A stretch of 12,376 nt of DNA from JANOGU01 sp964499865 (GCA_964499865.1 CAZCPY010000091.1:1-12376); one strand, 5' to 3'. Shown: positions 1-6,820, numbered from the stretch's first letter. Numbers and translations: made by a program. Notes: generated from the sequence alone by a model not told the origin.

Positions 1-198
1 CATCAAGACGGCCAGGCTGACGGTCCCCGGGGACAGGTTGGTGCGGTTCCCCGCGAAGCCGGCGCCCGCAAGGGTGCCGGTCGTCGCGACCGGCGCGACC
101 GTCGGCGGCCCCGCGCCGCCCGGCACCGCCGTCTTCGGCACCCGCCCCGGCACGCGCGGGATCGCCCCGGCCGCCGGGCGGGCGAAGCGGCTCCGCAT
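1..198 (-). CDS. Possible partial N-terminal coding region, unidentified
   Basis: A minus-strand frame stays open from the allA stop codon to the left edge of the window. Its first ATG is at 196-198 and a GTG lies upstream at 268-270. The visible 66 residues begin MRSRFARPA, are rich in Pro, Ala and Gly, and end in a more hydrophobic stretch (SPGTVSLAVLM) that could be the start of a membrane segment. Nearly all third codon positions are G or C, but the plus-strand frame on the same DNA shares those third positions, so composition does not separate them. Neither candidate start has a clear Shine-Dalgarno sequence. I do not recognise a family. It could equally be a chance open frame in very GC-rich DNA. 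Confidence 0.22.
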   Translation of the reverse strand, partial: MRSRFARPAAGAIPRVPGRVPKTAVPGGAGPPTVAPVATTGTLAGAGFAGNRTNLSPGTVSLAVLM

Positions 199-402
199 TC
201 CGGTCACGCCGACGGGGCCCGCGCCCCGGCGGCGGGCCGTGCGGGGGAAGGGATCGACGATGCCGCCCACCGCGCTGCCGCGGGACCTTCGTCCGCCGGG
301 CGCACCGCCTGCGTCATCCGTGCTGTCCCGGTCCGGCCGGGGACGGCGGGTGGTCGCGCCGTCTCGGTGCGGGCCGGTCGCGGGGTCCGGTGCGCCCGGC
401 CC
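199..402. other. Gap downstream of allA, no supported gene
   Basis: About 200 bases of very GC-rich sequence lie between the allA stop codon and the first possible ATG of the left-edge frame. I see no recognisable promoter, no T-tracted terminator and no coding sequence with family resemblance. Frames on both strands are open only because stop codons are rare at this composition. Confidence 0.4.
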
Positions 403-876
403 TCACGGCCCGACCACGCTCCAGGCCCCGGCGAAGCGGTGTTCCTCCAGGTTTGCCCCTTCGCCCGCGCGGTCGAGGACAGTGAAAAGCCCGGGAGCCG
501 CCAGCGGCGTCAGCACGCCATGCCAGGTGCCCCGGTGCAGGTTGATGCCCTGCGCGCCGTTCGTCAGGAAAGCGCGCGGCACCGCCGCCGGGCCGTCCGA
601 TACGACGACGAGGAAGGGATGCTGCGTCATCGGCAGGAATGCCTGCGAACCGAGCGGATGGCGTTCGATCAGGTCGAGCGCGTAGGGCAGCGCCCGCGGC
701 TCGGCCAGGAACACCGACAGTGCCGCATGGCCGTCCACGATGTCGGGGCGGCAGAGGTCGTGGAACCGCCGGCACATGCCCTGATTGATCGGGCGCGACG
801 GGCCGGTCGCCTCCAGCACTGTCCCAAAGGGGGCGAAGGCTGCGGCGGTCAGGGGTTCGGCGCGGATCGTCCTCAC
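403..876 (-). CDS. allA: Ureidoglycolate lyase AllA
   Basis: It cleaves (S)-ureidoglycolate to glyoxylate and urea, the last step of the ureide pathway, in the cytosol. The 157-residue product has the usual AllA length and landmarks: the N-terminal AAAFAPFGTVLE stretch, GMCRRFHDL, ERHPLGSQAF at residues 71-80 with PMTQ just after, and NLHRGTWHGVL with HRGTWH at 114-119, followed by a C-terminal VLDR strand. The GTG start at 874-876 is chosen because it overlaps the stop of the upstream allE gene (GTGA on the minus strand), because GGAG lies 10 nt upstream, and because homology begins immediately after it. A longer in-frame extension to 1008 would run inside allE and is not credible. The overlap implies translational coupling to allE. 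The family assignment is firm; the exact start slightly less so. Confidence 0.93.
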   Translation of the reverse strand: MRTIRAEPLTAAAFAPFGTVLEATGPSRPINQGMCRRFHDLCRPDIVDGHAALSVFLAEPRALPYALDLIERHPLGSQAFLPMTQHPFLVVVSDGPAAVPRAFLTNGAQGINLHRGTWHGVLTPLAAPGLFTVLDRAGEGANLEEHRFAGAWSVVGP

Positions 877-1721
877 CGGCCTAAGGCTCCCCCGAATGCG
901 CCCGGCCCGCGCAGCCGGGCGTGGCGGTTCACATCCTTGTAGAGCAGGTAGCGGAACGGCCCCGGCCCCGCCGCATAGCAGGCCTGCGGGCAGAAGGCGC
1001 GCAGCCACATGTAGTCGCCGGCCTCGACCTCCACCCAGTCGCGGTTGAGCCGGTAGACCGCGCGGCCTTCGAGCACGTAGAGCCCGTGCTCCATCACATG
1101 CGTCTCCTCGAAGGGGATCAGTCCGCCGGGGCGGAAGGTCACGATGTTGACGTGCATGTCGTGGCGCAGGTCGTCATGGGCGACAAAGCGCGTGGTGGCC
1201 CATCGCCCCTGCGTGTCGGGCATGGCACCGGGCGTCAGGTGCTGTTCGTTGGTGACGAAGGCCGCCGGCGCGGGCAGGCCGGGGGCGGGTTCGTAGAACT
1301 TGCGGATCCAGTGGAACCGCGCCGGTGCCTTGCCGCGGTTGCGGACCGCCCAGGCGGTGCCCGGCGGGATGTAGGCATAGCCCCCCGGTGCCAGGCGGTG
1401 CGGGCCGTCCGGCAGGGTCAGGGTCGGGCGGCCTTCGGTGACGAAGATCACGCCCTCGGCCCCGGTCTCGGGTTCCGGCGCGTCCGACCCTCCCTCGGGC
1501 GACAGCTCCATGATGTAGTGCGAGAAGGTCTCGGCAAAGCCGGTCATCGGACGGGCGATGATCCAGGCGCGGGTGCCGTCCCAGCCGGGCAGGGAACTGG
1601 TCACGATGTCGGTCATCACGCCGCGGGGGATCACCGCATAGGCTTCGGTGAACACCGCGCGGCCGGTGTGCAGCGCGGTCTGCGGCGGCAGGCCATCGCG
1701 CGGAGAGGCGTAGGAGGTCAT
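873..1721 (-). CDS. allE: (S)-ureidoglycine aminohydrolase (bicupin)
   Basis: It hydrolyses (S)-ureidoglycine to (S)-ureidoglycolate and ammonia, feeding AllA. The 282-residue protein has two cupin domains, roughly residues 50-140 and 190-265. The second carries the metal site: Glu206, His208 and His212 (E-x-H-x3-H) plus Gln246. These match the Mn ligands of plant UGHY at a constant offset (Glu235, His237, His241, Gln275, from memory). Tyr223, Tyr258 and Lys262 also fall where substrate-contact residues are described. The ATG at 1719-1721 overlaps the TGA of the upstream puuE-uraD gene (ATGA) and has a GAAGGA Shine-Dalgarno sequence 9 nt upstream inside that gene. The last codons overlap the allA start. 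It is the middle gene of a tightly coupled three-gene operon and appears intact. E. coli calls this enzyme AllE (YlbA). Confidence 0.95.
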   Translation of the reverse strand: MTSYASPRDGLPPQTALHTGRAVFTEAYAVIPRGVMTDIVTSSLPGWDGTRAWIIARPMTGFAETFSHYIMELSPEGGSDAPEPETGAEGVIFVTEGRPTLTLPDGPHRLAPGGYAYIPPGTAWAVRNRGKAPARFHWIRKFYEPAPGLPAPAAFVTNEQHLTPGAMPDTQGRWATTRFVAHDDLRHDMHVNIVTFRPGGLIPFEETHVMEHGLYVLEGRAVYRLNRDWVEVEAGDYMWLRAFCPQACYAAGPGPFRYLLYKDVNRHARLRGPGAFGGALGR

Positions 1722-3124
1722 GGCAGGATGTCCTTCAGGCGCAGCGCGGCGATGCGTTCCACCTGGGCGCAGGCAGTGGCGAATTCGGTGGCGCTGTCGT
1801 TGGCGATCCGCGCGGCGAAGGCCTGCAGGATCGTGTCCCGGCTGTTGTCGCGCACGGCGATGATGAAGGGGAAGCCGTGGCGGGCGACGTAGTCGGCGTT
1901 CAGCCGCTCGAAGGTCGCGCGTTCGGCGTCGGTCAGGGCATCGAGCGCGGCCGAAGCCTGTTCGGCCGTGCTTTCCGCCGTCAGGCGCCGGGCGCGCGCA
2001 AGCCTGCCCGCAAGGTCGGGGTGCGCGCGCAGGACGCCCAGGCGTTCCGCCGCGGTCGCGCTGCGGAAGACGCGGGCGAGCGCGCTGGCGAGCCCCGTGG
2101 CGCTGTCATGCGCGGGGCCAAGTTCCAGCGCATGGGCGCGTTCGGCGATCCAGGGGGAATGTTCGTAGATGCCGCCGAAGCGGGCGGTGAAGGCCGCGCG
2201 GTCCATCCGGCTGGGGCGGTCGCGCCGGACGGGCGGGTGATGTGCGGCCCAGTGGTCGGCGATCTGGCTGCGGGTGGCGAACCAGGCGCCATGCTTGCGG
2301 GCATGGTCGAGGAAGGCCTGCAACCCGCGGGCCTTGCCCGGGCGGCCGACCAGGCGGCAGTGCAGGCCCACCGACATCATCCGCCCGCCCTCGGCCGCCA
2401 GCGCGTCGAAGCTGTCGGTCAGGTAATCGGCAAAGTCGCGCCCCGTCACCCAGCCCGGCGACGTGGCAAAGCGCATGTCGTTGGCCTCGAGCGTGTAGGG
2501 GATCACCAGCTGGTCCCGCGCACCGGCCTCGATCCAGTACGGCAGGTCGTCGTCGTAGGTGTCGCTGATCCAGTCGAAGGTGCCGGTTTCGGCCGTCAGG
2601 CGGACGGTGGCCGCCGAACAGCGCCCGGTGTACCAGCCGCGCGGCGGGGCGCCGGTGACTTCGGTGTGCAGGCGGACCGCCTCGGCAATCGCCGCGCGCT
2701 CCTCGGCCTCGGGCATGTCGCGGTGGTCGATCCACTTCAGCCCGTGCGACGCGATGTCCCAGCCCGCCGCCCGCATCGCCGCCACCTGCCCGGGCGCGCG
2801 GGCCAGCGCGGTGGCCACGCCGTAGACGGTGACGGGGGTGTCCTTCAGCAGCCGGTGCAGCCGCCAGAACCCGGCGCGCGCGCCGTAGTCGTAGACCGAT
2901 TCCATGTTCCAGTGCCGCAGGCCCGGCCAGGGCTGCGCACCCGGAATGTCGGACAGGAAGGCCTCCGACGCGGCATCGCCGTGCAGGACGGAATTCTCGC
3001 CCCCCTCCTCCCAGTTCAGCACCAGCGACACGGCGACCTTCGCCCCGCCGGGCCAGCGCGGATCGGGGGGGGTGGGCCCGTGGCCCTGGAAGTCGCGCGG
3101 GTAGCGGGGGGGCAGGTCGGTCAT
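1718..3124 (-). CDS. puuE: Bifunctional allantoinase (PuuE) / OHCU decarboxylase (UraD) fusion
   Basis: Two enzymes are joined in one 468-residue chain. Residues about 1-297 are a PuuE-type, metal-independent allantoinase of the polysaccharide-deacetylase fold; visible landmarks are VSLVLNWEEGGENS at 32-45, DIASHGLKW around His127, GWYTGRCS at 163-170 and DWISDTYDDDLPYW at 184-197. Residues about 305-468 are UraD, which decarboxylates OHCU to (S)-allantoin; landmarks are GGIYEHSPWIAE with the probable catalytic His322, AHPDLAGR at 367-374, and the FERLN...GFPFIIAVR signature at 405-425. The fused protein would therefore convert OHCU to allantoate. The start ATG at 3122-3124 is chosen because PuuE homology begins there; the frame continues upstream but without resemblance, and the Shine-Dalgarno is weak. 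Poly-C tracts of 7 and 8 lie within the first 20 codons. It is the first gene of the minus-strand operon. Confidence 0.93.
   Translation of the reverse strand: MTDLPPRYPRDFQGHGPTPPDPRWPGGAKVAVSLVLNWEEGGENSVLHGDAASEAFLSDIPGAQPWPGLRHWNMESVYDYGARAGFWRLHRLLKDTPVTVYGVATALARAPGQVAAMRAAGWDIASHGLKWIDHRDMPEAEERAAIAEAVRLHTEVTGAPPRGWYTGRCSAATVRLTAETGTFDWISDTYDDDLPYWIEAGARDQLVIPYTLEANDMRFATSPGWVTGRDFADYLTDSFDALAAEGGRMMSVGLHCRLVGRPGKARGLQAFLDHARKHGAWFATRSQIADHWAAHHPPVRRDRPSRMDRAAFTARFGGIYEHSPWIAERAHALELGPAHDSATGLASALARVFRSATAAERLGVLRAHPDLAGRLARARRLTAESTAEQASAALDALTDAERATFERLNADYVARHGFPFIIAVRDNSRDTILQAFAARIANDSATEFATACAQVERIAALRLKDILP
3065..3112 (-). repeat. Two poly-C (coding strand) tracts at the start of puuE-uraD
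   Basis: On the plus strand there is G8 at 3065-3072 and G7 at 3106-3112. On the coding strand these are C8 in codons 18-20 and C7 in codons 5-7. Both are in the intact frame as given. Slippage or a base-calling error in either would truncate the protein. Confidence 0.85.
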
Positions 3125-3292
3125 CGGCGGGTCCGTTGCGGCGTGAAGCGCCTCCCCTCCCCCGCGAGGGTGAGCAAGGCGCACGGCACCATCCCCCGTG
3201 ACCGGGACCGGGCCGGAAGTCCTGCGGCAAAGCCTAGGCCAGCCCGCCGCCTGCGCGATATGCGGAAATTCGCGAAACTGCTTCTCCGCGGC

Positions 3293-3324
3293 GATGCGGT
3301 CGCCTTGTGCCGCATCCTGCGGCA
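3293..3324 (+). promoter_or_regulatory. Overlapping alternative inverted repeats in the hiuH leader
   Basis: Arm 1 GATGCGG (3293-3299) can pair with CCGCATC (3310-3316). The overlapping TGCCGCA (3308-3314) can instead pair with TGCGGCA (3318-3324) across a 3-nt spacer. Both stems are perfect 7-mers sharing CCGCA, so they exclude each other in RNA. At DNA level they may be dyad operator sites. They end 17 nt before the hiuH Shine-Dalgarno. Confidence 0.4.
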
Positions 3325-3341
3325 TGATCGGCGCGAAACGC

Positions 3342-3346
3342 GGAGG
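3342..3346 (+). promoter_or_regulatory. Ribosome binding site of hiuH
   Basis: A perfect GGAGG lies 6 nt before the ATG at 3353. It fixes the start inside a much longer open frame that extends far upstream on this strand. Confidence 0.85.
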
Positions 3347-3352
3347 TTCCCG

Positions 3353-3709
3353 ATGCCCGGACGGCTTTCCACCCATGTGCTCGACACCGCCCGCGGGCGC
3401 CCCGCGGCGGGGGTGAGGGTCGCGCTCTACCGCGTCGGCGGGCAGGGCCACCGAAAGGTGCTGGAAACGGTGACGAACCACGACGGCCGGACGGATGCGC
3501 CCTTGCTGGCGGGCGCGGCGCTGAAGGCGGGGGTCTACGAGCTGGTGTTCTTCGCGGGCGACTATCTGCGGACGACGGGCCAGGCGGGAGAGGGGGAGCT
3601 GTTCCTCGACCGGATCCCCATCCGCTTTGGCGTGCCGGACGCGGGCCAGCACTACCATGTCCCGCTGCTGATCTCGCCCTTTGCCTATTCGACCTACCGC
3701 GGCAGCTGA
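3353..3709 (+). CDS. uraH: 5-hydroxyisourate hydrolase (transthyretin-like)
   Basis: It hydrolyses 5-hydroxyisourate, the urate oxidase product, to OHCU, the substrate of the UraD half of the divergent fusion. The 118-residue product has normal family length and all the signatures: LSTHVLD at the N-terminus with His8, TNHDGRTD with Arg46, QHYHVPLL with His102, and the C-terminal YRGS tetrapeptide that separates HIU hydrolases from transthyretin. His8, Arg46 and His102 are the expected active-site residues of the tetrameric enzyme. No signal peptide is visible, so it should be cytosolic. The start is set by GGAGG at 3342-3346; the longer frame upstream is the antisense shadow of puuE-uraD. Divergent placement suggests shared control with that operon. 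Also called hiuH or pucM. Confidence 0.96.
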   Translation: MPGRLSTHVLDTARGRPAAGVRVALYRVGGQGHRKVLETVTNHDGRTDAPLLAGAALKAGVYELVFFAGDYLRTTGQAGEGELFLDRIPIRFGVPDAGQHYHVPLLISPFAYSTYRGS

Positions 3710-3735
3710 GGGCCGGAGCGCCACGGGGGGGGATG

Positions 3736-3793
3736 GCCGGCGAAGGCGCCGGCTGCGGGCGATGCGGACCCGGCCGCCGCCGCGTCCGGCGGC
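3736..3793 (+). terminator. Pair of GC hairpins after hiuH, possible terminator
   Basis: GCCGGCG (3736-3742) pairs with CGCCGGC (3747-3753) across AAGG. GCCGCCG (3773-3779) pairs with CGGCGGC (3787-3793). Both lie within 85 nt of the hiuH stop. No T-run follows either, so they may only stabilise the 3' end or stop polymerase weakly. Such hairpins also arise by chance at this GC content. Confidence 0.3.
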
Positions 3794-3932
3794 TGACGTG
3801 CGTCCCGGCGGCCGGGCCGGGGCCTGTCCTGCCCGACCGGCCGGAGATGTCGGTCTTTCGCAGCCGAAAATCGAACCTGAGCAAAGGTTTGCCGGTGCAA
3901 GCCGCGCAGGCGCGGGCGGGTGCCTGTTGCGG

Positions 3933-3961
3933 TTGAAGGCGCCGCCGCACTGCGCTATCCG
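3933..3961 (+). promoter_or_regulatory. Candidate sigma-70-type promoter of the NusG-like gene
   Basis: TTGAAG (3933-3938), a 17-bp spacer, then TATCCG (3956-3961). Four of six -35 bases and three of six -10 bases match consensus at ideal spacing. The predicted start near 3968 gives a leader of about 29 nt to the ATG at 3997. It was chosen by eye in a GC-rich region, so chance is possible. Confidence 0.35.
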
Positions 3962-3996
3962 GCCCGTGCCACAGACGGACATGGGCCAGGGTCGCG

Positions 3997-4509
3997 ATGA
4001 CGGTGCAACCGGAGGGATCAGCCTGGTATCTGGCGCAGTTGCGGCCGAACTGCGGCCCTTTGGCCGCGCAAAACCTGAACCGGCAGGGTTTTCCGACCTT
4101 TCTGCCGACCGAAGACGTGACCAGGCGGCTTCGCGGCCGGTTCGTATCGGTGCCTCGGCCGCTGTTCCCGGGCTACATCTTCGTGGCCTTCCCGGCCGCC
4201 GAAGGGCACTGGCGCGCGATCAATTCGACCAGGGGCATCACCCGGCTGGTGAGCTTTGGCCGCGCGCCGGCGCCTGTCCCGCGCGAGGTCATCGACCGGC
4301 TGATGCTGCGCTGCGACGCGTCCGGCAAGCTTCTTCCGCCCGGCCTGCTGCAACCCGGCGACGGGATCAGGGTGACGTCGGGTCCGTTTGCGGGCTTTGT
4401 CGGCACCATCGAAGCACTTGCGCCGGACCGGCGGGTCTGGGTCCTGATGCAGATCATGGGCAGTGCGGCGAATGTCGCGGTCAGCGCCGACCAGCTGCAG
4501 GCGATGTGA
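3997..4509 (+). CDS. NusG/RfaH-family transcription antiterminator
   Basis: A 170-residue specialised NusG paralog, expected to bind RNA polymerase and favour elongation through a dedicated long operon rather than to act as the housekeeping factor. The NGN domain spans about residues 8-100: AWYLAQLRPNCG, the ENxxRQGF-like helix NLNRQGF, then PRPLFPGYIFV at 53-63, the most diagnostic NusG stretch. The KOW domain spans about 118-150 (PGDGIRVTSGPFAGFVGTIE). A weak AGGG lies at 3988-3991, 5 nt before the ATG. Housekeeping nusG usually sits with secE and rplK, whereas here the neighbours are exopolysaccharide genes, pointing to an RfaH/UpxY/LoaP-like role. It converges on the tyrosine-kinase gene with only 36 bp between stop codons. 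The family is sure; target specificity is inference. Confidence 0.9.
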   Translation: MTVQPEGSAWYLAQLRPNCGPLAAQNLNRQGFPTFLPTEDVTRRLRGRFVSVPRPLFPGYIFVAFPAAEGHWRAINSTRGITRLVSFGRAPAPVPREVIDRLMLRCDASGKLLPPGLLQPGDGIRVTSGPFAGFVGTIEALAPDRRVWVLMQIMGSAANVAVSADQLQAM

Positions 4510-4519
4510 TCGCGGCCGC

Positions 4520-4542
4520 CGGGCGCCCGGGGGCGGCGCCCG
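4520..4542. terminator. GC hairpin between convergent genes, probable bidirectional terminator
   Basis: CGGGCGCC (4520-4527) pairs with GGCGCCCG (4535-4542) across a 7-nt loop. The 8-bp stem occupies most of the 36-bp spacer between the NusG-like gene and the kinase gene. Its position suits termination of both transcripts, but there is no clear T-tract on either side. Confidence 0.45.
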
Positions 4543-4545
4543 TGC

Positions 4546-6792
4546 CTACCTGTCCGATTTGTAGCTGTAGCGATAGTTGTAATAGTAGTACTGGCGCCCG
4601 TAGGCGCTGCCCGCTTCTGCCTTGAAGCCGTTCAGGATGGCGCCGGTCAGTTTCGTGCCGGCGGTTTCGAAGGTGCGGCGGACGGCCTCGATCTCGCCCA
4701 TCATCGTCTCCATGTGGCGCACGACCAGGATCGTGGCGCCGGTGTAGCGCGAGATGATGACGGGGTCGGTCACCGCCAGCACAGGCGGGGCATCGATGAT
4801 GACCAGATCGAACCGGCTGTCGAGCTCGGCCAGCAGCGCCTCGAATTCGGCCCGCATCAGCAGTTCTGACGGGTTGGGCGGGTACCGTCCGGTCAGGACC
4901 GCCTGAAGGCCCGGCATCGCGCCCTGCACCAGCACCTCGTCCAGCGTCTTTTCGCGCGCGATCACCTCGGCCAGACCCGGCGTGCCCTTGGGCTTGCTGA
5001 AGAAGCGGCGCTGGTAGCCGCGGCGCAGGTCGGCGTCCAGGAGGCAGACCTTCTGCCCCGCCTGGGCCGCGACGGTGGCGAGGTTGACGGCGGTGAAGCT
5101 CTTGCCCGCCCCCGGTGCGGCCGAGGTCAGCAGCAGGCTTTTCGCTTTTGCATCCAGCATTCCGAAGTGCAGCGACGTGCGCAGCGCGCGCAGTGCCTCG
5201 ACCACCACGTCGTCAGGCTTGACCTGCGCCAGGATCGGCAGGTCGCCTGCCTTGGTGCGGCGCAGGTTGGCGACGTCGGTCGAGAAGCTGACGGTGGCAA
5301 ACACCGGCAGGCCCGCCTGTTCGATTTCCTGCGCGCCGCGCACGCCGCGGCGCAGCGCCTGACGCAGGAGGACCCAGCCCACTCCGGCCATCCCGCCCAG
5401 CACGATCGCCAGCGCCAGCATCCGGTTGCGCCGCGGCGACACCGGGCGAGGATCGGCGTAGGCGGTGTCGACCACGCGCACCGAACCAACGGCCGACGCC
5501 CGCACGACGCGCAATTCCTGCGCGCGGTTCAGAAGCTGGACATAGACCTGCTGGGCCACCTCCAGGTCGCGCGACAGGTTGAAGATTTCCTTCTGCGTCT
5601 CGGGCAGGGCGCCGGTCGAGGCCCGGATCCCGTCCAGTTCCTTCTGCAGCGCCGCGCGGTTGGCCAGAAGGGCCTGGTAGACCGGGTGGTTGACCGTGTA
5701 GCGACGCTGCACGTCCTCTTCGCGCAGGGCCAGCGCGCCGAGCTCGGCCTCGATGGCGGTGGCCCGATCAAGCAGGATGCGCGTCTCGTATTCGACATCG
5801 ACCGACTGCTGCTGCTGGCGATAGGCGTTCAGTGCCTGCTGCGCCTGCTGTACCTCGGTCTCGGCAATGGGCAGTTGTTCCTCGATGAAATCGAGGCTCT
5901 TCTGCGCCTCGATGGCACCCCTCGCAACGTTCTGGCTGACGTAGGCATCGGCGATGGCGTCCAGCACAGCCATCGCCCGGCGCGGATCCGTGGCGGTAAA
6001 GGTGACCCGCAGGATCGGCGTTCCCCGCCCGGCGGTCGCGACCGAAAAGCTCTCCTGAAGCGATGCCACGGCCCGCGGCAGGCTTTTCCGGCCGATCACG
6101 AACTCGCGGCCCGCCGGACCTTCCAGCCGGTCGACGACGAGCGACAGACCTGCGTCGGCGTCGGCGAGACGCTCTCCGACCCGCCCCGTCCGGGACGATC
6201 CGTCAGGCAGGGACACGACGTAGCTGCCCGGCGCGACGGCGGTCAGCGGGATGTCGGCGTTCAGCCAACCGTCGGGAACCTCAAGCTCTCCGACCACGAT
6301 CGCCTCGTTGCCCCACTGGTAGCGTCGAATGAACGCAAATCCCGGGTCGGGAAGCTTCAACCGCCATGGGATCAGCCCCAGCACGGGCAGCGGCCTCGGC
6401 CAGGCGAAGACCTGCAGGTCCAGCGTCTCCACCGCTTCGCGCATGACCATGCGCGACCGCATGATCTCGATCTCGGCCTCGACGGCGCTGTCGCCGCCGC
6501 CGTCACCGATCAGCTCCTGCATGCCCTCGGGCAAGGCGAGCGTGCCCGCACGCTGCTCGAGCTGCAAAAGGCCTGCCGCCTGATACATCGGCTGCGCGCG
6601 CAGGTAGAGGAAGGCGCCGACACAGAAGGCCACCGTGACGCAAAGGGCGACGCGCCACTTGCCAGCCCAGATCACCGCGGCGAGGCCGAGCAGGTCGATG
6701 TCGCCGCCGCCGTCGTCGGACGCAGAGACCTGTGTCCGCCCGGCGCCCGGGTCCACGGTCGCTGGAAGACCCTTCTGCACTTCGCTGGCCAT
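4546..6792 (-). CDS. Wzc/ExoP-type polysaccharide co-polymerase with tyrosine autokinase
   Basis: A 748-residue inner-membrane chain-length regulator and BY-kinase. In order: a cytosolic N-terminus with an acidic Gly/Asp stretch; TM1 at about 46-64; a Wzz periplasmic domain with a long Gln-rich coiled coil at about 292-432; TM2 at about 458-477 after a PRPVSPRRNR segment; and a cytosolic kinase domain. That domain has the EALRALR oligomerisation motif at 532-538, Walker A AAPGAGKS at 558-565, Walker A' CLLDADLRRG at 583-592, NPSELL at 640-645 and Walker B LVIIDAPP at 663-670. The tail holds a tyrosine cluster (Tyr731, 735-738, 740, 742, 744), the expected autophosphorylation site. The start ATG at 6790-6792 is chosen at the N-terminus of the recognisable domain; the frame runs on to 7206 without resemblance and the Shine-Dalgarno is weak. 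Oriented opposite to the wzx operon, so separately controlled. Confidence 0.93.
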   Translation of the reverse strand: MASEVQKGLPATVDPGAGRTQVSASDDGGGDIDLLGLAAVIWAGKWRVALCVTVAFCVGAFLYLRAQPMYQAAGLLQLEQRAGTLALPEGMQELIGDGGGDSAVEAEIEIMRSRMVMREAVETLDLQVFAWPRPLPVLGLIPWRLKLPDPGFAFIRRYQWGNEAIVVGELEVPDGWLNADIPLTAVAPGSYVVSLPDGSSRTGRVGERLADADAGLSLVVDRLEGPAGREFVIGRKSLPRAVASLQESFSVATAGRGTPILRVTFTATDPRRAMAVLDAIADAYVSQNVARGAIEAQKSLDFIEEQLPIAETEVQQAQQALNAYRQQQQSVDVEYETRILLDRATAIEAELGALALREEDVQRRYTVNHPVYQALLANRAALQKELDGIRASTGALPETQKEIFNLSRDLEVAQQVYVQLLNRAQELRVVRASAVGSVRVVDTAYADPRPVSPRRNRMLALAIVLGGMAGVGWVLLRQALRRGVRGAQEIEQAGLPVFATVSFSTDVANLRRTKAGDLPILAQVKPDDVVVEALRALRTSLHFGMLDAKAKSLLLTSAAPGAGKSFTAVNLATVAAQAGQKVCLLDADLRRGYQRRFFSKPKGTPGLAEVIAREKTLDEVLVQGAMPGLQAVLTGRYPPNPSELLMRAEFEALLAELDSRFDLVIIDAPPVLAVTDPVIISRYTGATILVVRHMETMMGEIEAVRRTFETAGTKLTGAILNGFKAEAGSAYGRQYYYYNYRYSYKSDR

Positions 6793-6820
6793 CCGTCCGC
6801 CCACACCCACACCAAAGCCT

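Larger units (their letters stand above)
3125..3352. promoter_or_regulatory. Divergent regulatory region of the purine-degradation genes
   Basis: This 228-bp spacer must hold promoters for both the puuE-uraD operon (minus) and hiuH (plus). I find no convincing -35/-10 pair on either strand. It does hold six copies of the pentamer TGCGG or its complement: TGCGG at 3137, 3223, 3261, 3295 and 3318, and CCGCA at 3310. A rough expectation at about 70% GC is one. An 8-bp palindrome TTCGCGAA lies at 3269-3276. The boxes could be half-sites of a pathway regulator, but no known motif is recognised with confidence. Confidence 0.45.
3710..3996. other. Spacer between the purine and exopolysaccharide modules
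   Basis: This spacer of nearly 300 bp holds no supported gene. Its first part has two all-GC hairpins (listed separately) and a G8 run at 3725-3732. Its middle (about 3850-3895) is less GC-rich and holds a short dyad AACCT-N6-AGGTT at 3874-3889. Its last part holds a candidate promoter for the NusG-like gene. Short open frames here on both strands lack family resemblance and good starts. Confidence 0.5.

Noticed and set aside
1877..3352. Very long plus-strand open frame running into hiuH
   Set aside because: It is the antisense of puuE-uraD. Only the part from 3353 resembles a protein family and has a ribosome binding site.
3125..3982. N-terminal extension of puuE-uraD up to 3982
   Set aside because: It would run antisense through hiuH and adds 286 residues of Arg/Pro-rich sequence with no resemblance to PuuE. 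PuuE homology starts at 3124.
6318..6325. GGTAGCGT, matching the 3' part of the ops element
   Set aside because: It lies within the kinase coding region on the opposite strand, where it encodes an ordinary Tyr-Gln pair. Treated as a chance match that also weakens the 7007-7014 candidate.
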